Positions 63,565 through 64,000 of a stretch of DNA of 64,000 nt are shown one piece after another. The translations under genes were made by a program, and so were the position numbers. The DNA is from an uncultured Pseudomonadota bacterium (GTDB taxonomy: Bacteria; Pseudomonadota; Gammaproteobacteria; Ga0077536), in contig CAIKBL010000041.1 of the NCBI GenBank assembly GCA_903825645.1, positions 72,375 to 136,374 of the forward strand, read 5' to 3'. The notes under the pieces were generated by a model, which was given only the letters and a program-made list of their open reading frames with translations, was not told the origin of the DNA and ran no database searches. Each line of letters opens with the position of its first letter. Within the stretch, counting starts at the first letter, position 1.

Positions 63565-64000
63565 CTATTCGCGGAACGGCCCCCAAGCGGGCTCCCGAAC
63601 CTGACCATGTTGAAGCGCCAGCCGTTGCTTGATCCTGCCATCCACTGAAGTCGCCGCGAGTTCCATCCCATGTCCACCCATTGTGGCATAGATGATCATA
63701 CTGCCATTGGGCGCGAAACTCGGTGATTCATCAAGACTAGCCTGGCTGATCACGTGAAACTCACCCGTCGCAAGCGTGAAAATAGCGATATGAAAACCGC
63801 CTCCACCATGCACCATGACCAATGATTTTCCATCAGGTGCGTAACTCGCGCGCGCATTGTAATCGCCCGCATTGAAAGTCACACGCTGTTGTGGCCCGCC
63901 GGCGGGCGACACCCGATAAATCTGCGGCGCGCCTCCCCGATCGGAGGTAAAAATGATCGTTTGTCCGTCAGGAGACCAGGACGCTTCCGTGTCGATTCCG
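63565..64000 (-). CDS. tolB: Tol-Pal system beta-propeller protein TolB, C-terminal part
   Basis: The frame is open to the right edge, so only the last about 144 residues are seen. They are propeller repeats with SWSPDGQTIIFTSDRGGAPQ, ARASYAPDGKSLVMV and SPSFAPNGSMIIYATM, followed by the family ending near VREPAWGPF. TolB is periplasmic and binds Pal; its gene stands directly before pal here, as expected. Confidence 0.93.
   Translation of the reverse strand, partial: GIDTEASWSPDGQTIIFTSDRGGAPQIYRVSPAGGPQQRVTFNAGDYNARASYAPDGKSLVMVHGGGGFHIAIFTLATGEFHVISQASLDESPSFAPNGSMIIYATMGGHGMELAATSVDGRIKQRLALQHGQVREPAWGPFRE

Overview
The window reads as a compact chromosome segment of a gammaproteobacterium. 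The evidence is gene order: the suf cluster under IscR, ndk-rlmN-pilW-rodZ-hisS-yfgM-bamB-der, dapA-bamC, rpe-gph, trpGDC, hisAFIE-tatABC, kdsD-kdsC-lptCAB-rpoN-hpf-rapZ-HPr-ptsI, and tolB-pal-cpoB-queC are all familiar gammaproteobacterial blocks. Some joints differ from the enterics: ispG is not between rodZ and hisS, trpE is not between gph and trpG, and ptsN is not between hpf and rapZ. I cannot name the genus. I saw no rRNA, tRNA, insertion sequence or CRISPR array.

Layout. 1-2.8 kb: valS, cut by the left edge. 2.8-3.9 kb: a DUF2970 membrane protein divergent from cysE. 3.9-10.2 kb: iscR, an A-type carrier, then sufB, sufC, sufD, sufS and sufT; a good type 1 IscR site precedes iscR. 10.3-18.4 kb: ndk to der, a dense rightward run for nucleotide balance, rRNA/tRNA modification, type IV pili, cell shape, tRNA charging and outer-membrane assembly. 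18.4-21.4 kb: leftward dapA-bamC-metallo-beta-lactamase-fold gene. 21.5-24.8 kb: gcvR-like gene, PIN-PhoH ATPase, queG. 25-30 kb: an alpha/beta hydrolase with an in-frame stop, tpm, a DUF3530 gene, rpe-gph and an NTF2-like gene.

30-35.4 kb is the most irregular part: about 840 bp of decayed sequence, then a CheB-CheR-PAS-histidine kinase protein that is normally one chain but is split here. The split lies at three perfect copies of a 7-bp repeat. One extra copy would fuse the two frames. This module sits where trpE is often found.

35.4-41.2 kb: trpG-trpD-trpC, a small VOC protein, a class II aldolase, ilvA and divergent rpiA. 41.2-48.3 kb: leftward polA, hisA-hisF-hisI-hisE and tatA-tatB-tatC, plus a DUF2782 gene. 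48.5-58 kb: a strong bidirectional terminator, an OmpA-like lipoprotein, and the long leftward run from kdsD to ptsI, which joins LPS precursor synthesis and export with sigma-54, ribosome hibernation and a phosphotransferase system lacking its EIIA genes. 58-64 kb: a MurU-like nucleotidyltransferase, a lytic transglycosylase with two solute-binding-type domains, queC, cpoB, pal and the C-terminal part of tolB.

Most of the window is housekeeping. The points worth a second look are the repeat-split chemoreceptor kinase, the hydrolase stopped just before its catalytic histidine, decayed stretches at 24.8-25.3 and 30.0-30.8 kb, and missing partners in the PTS, suf and trp clusters.
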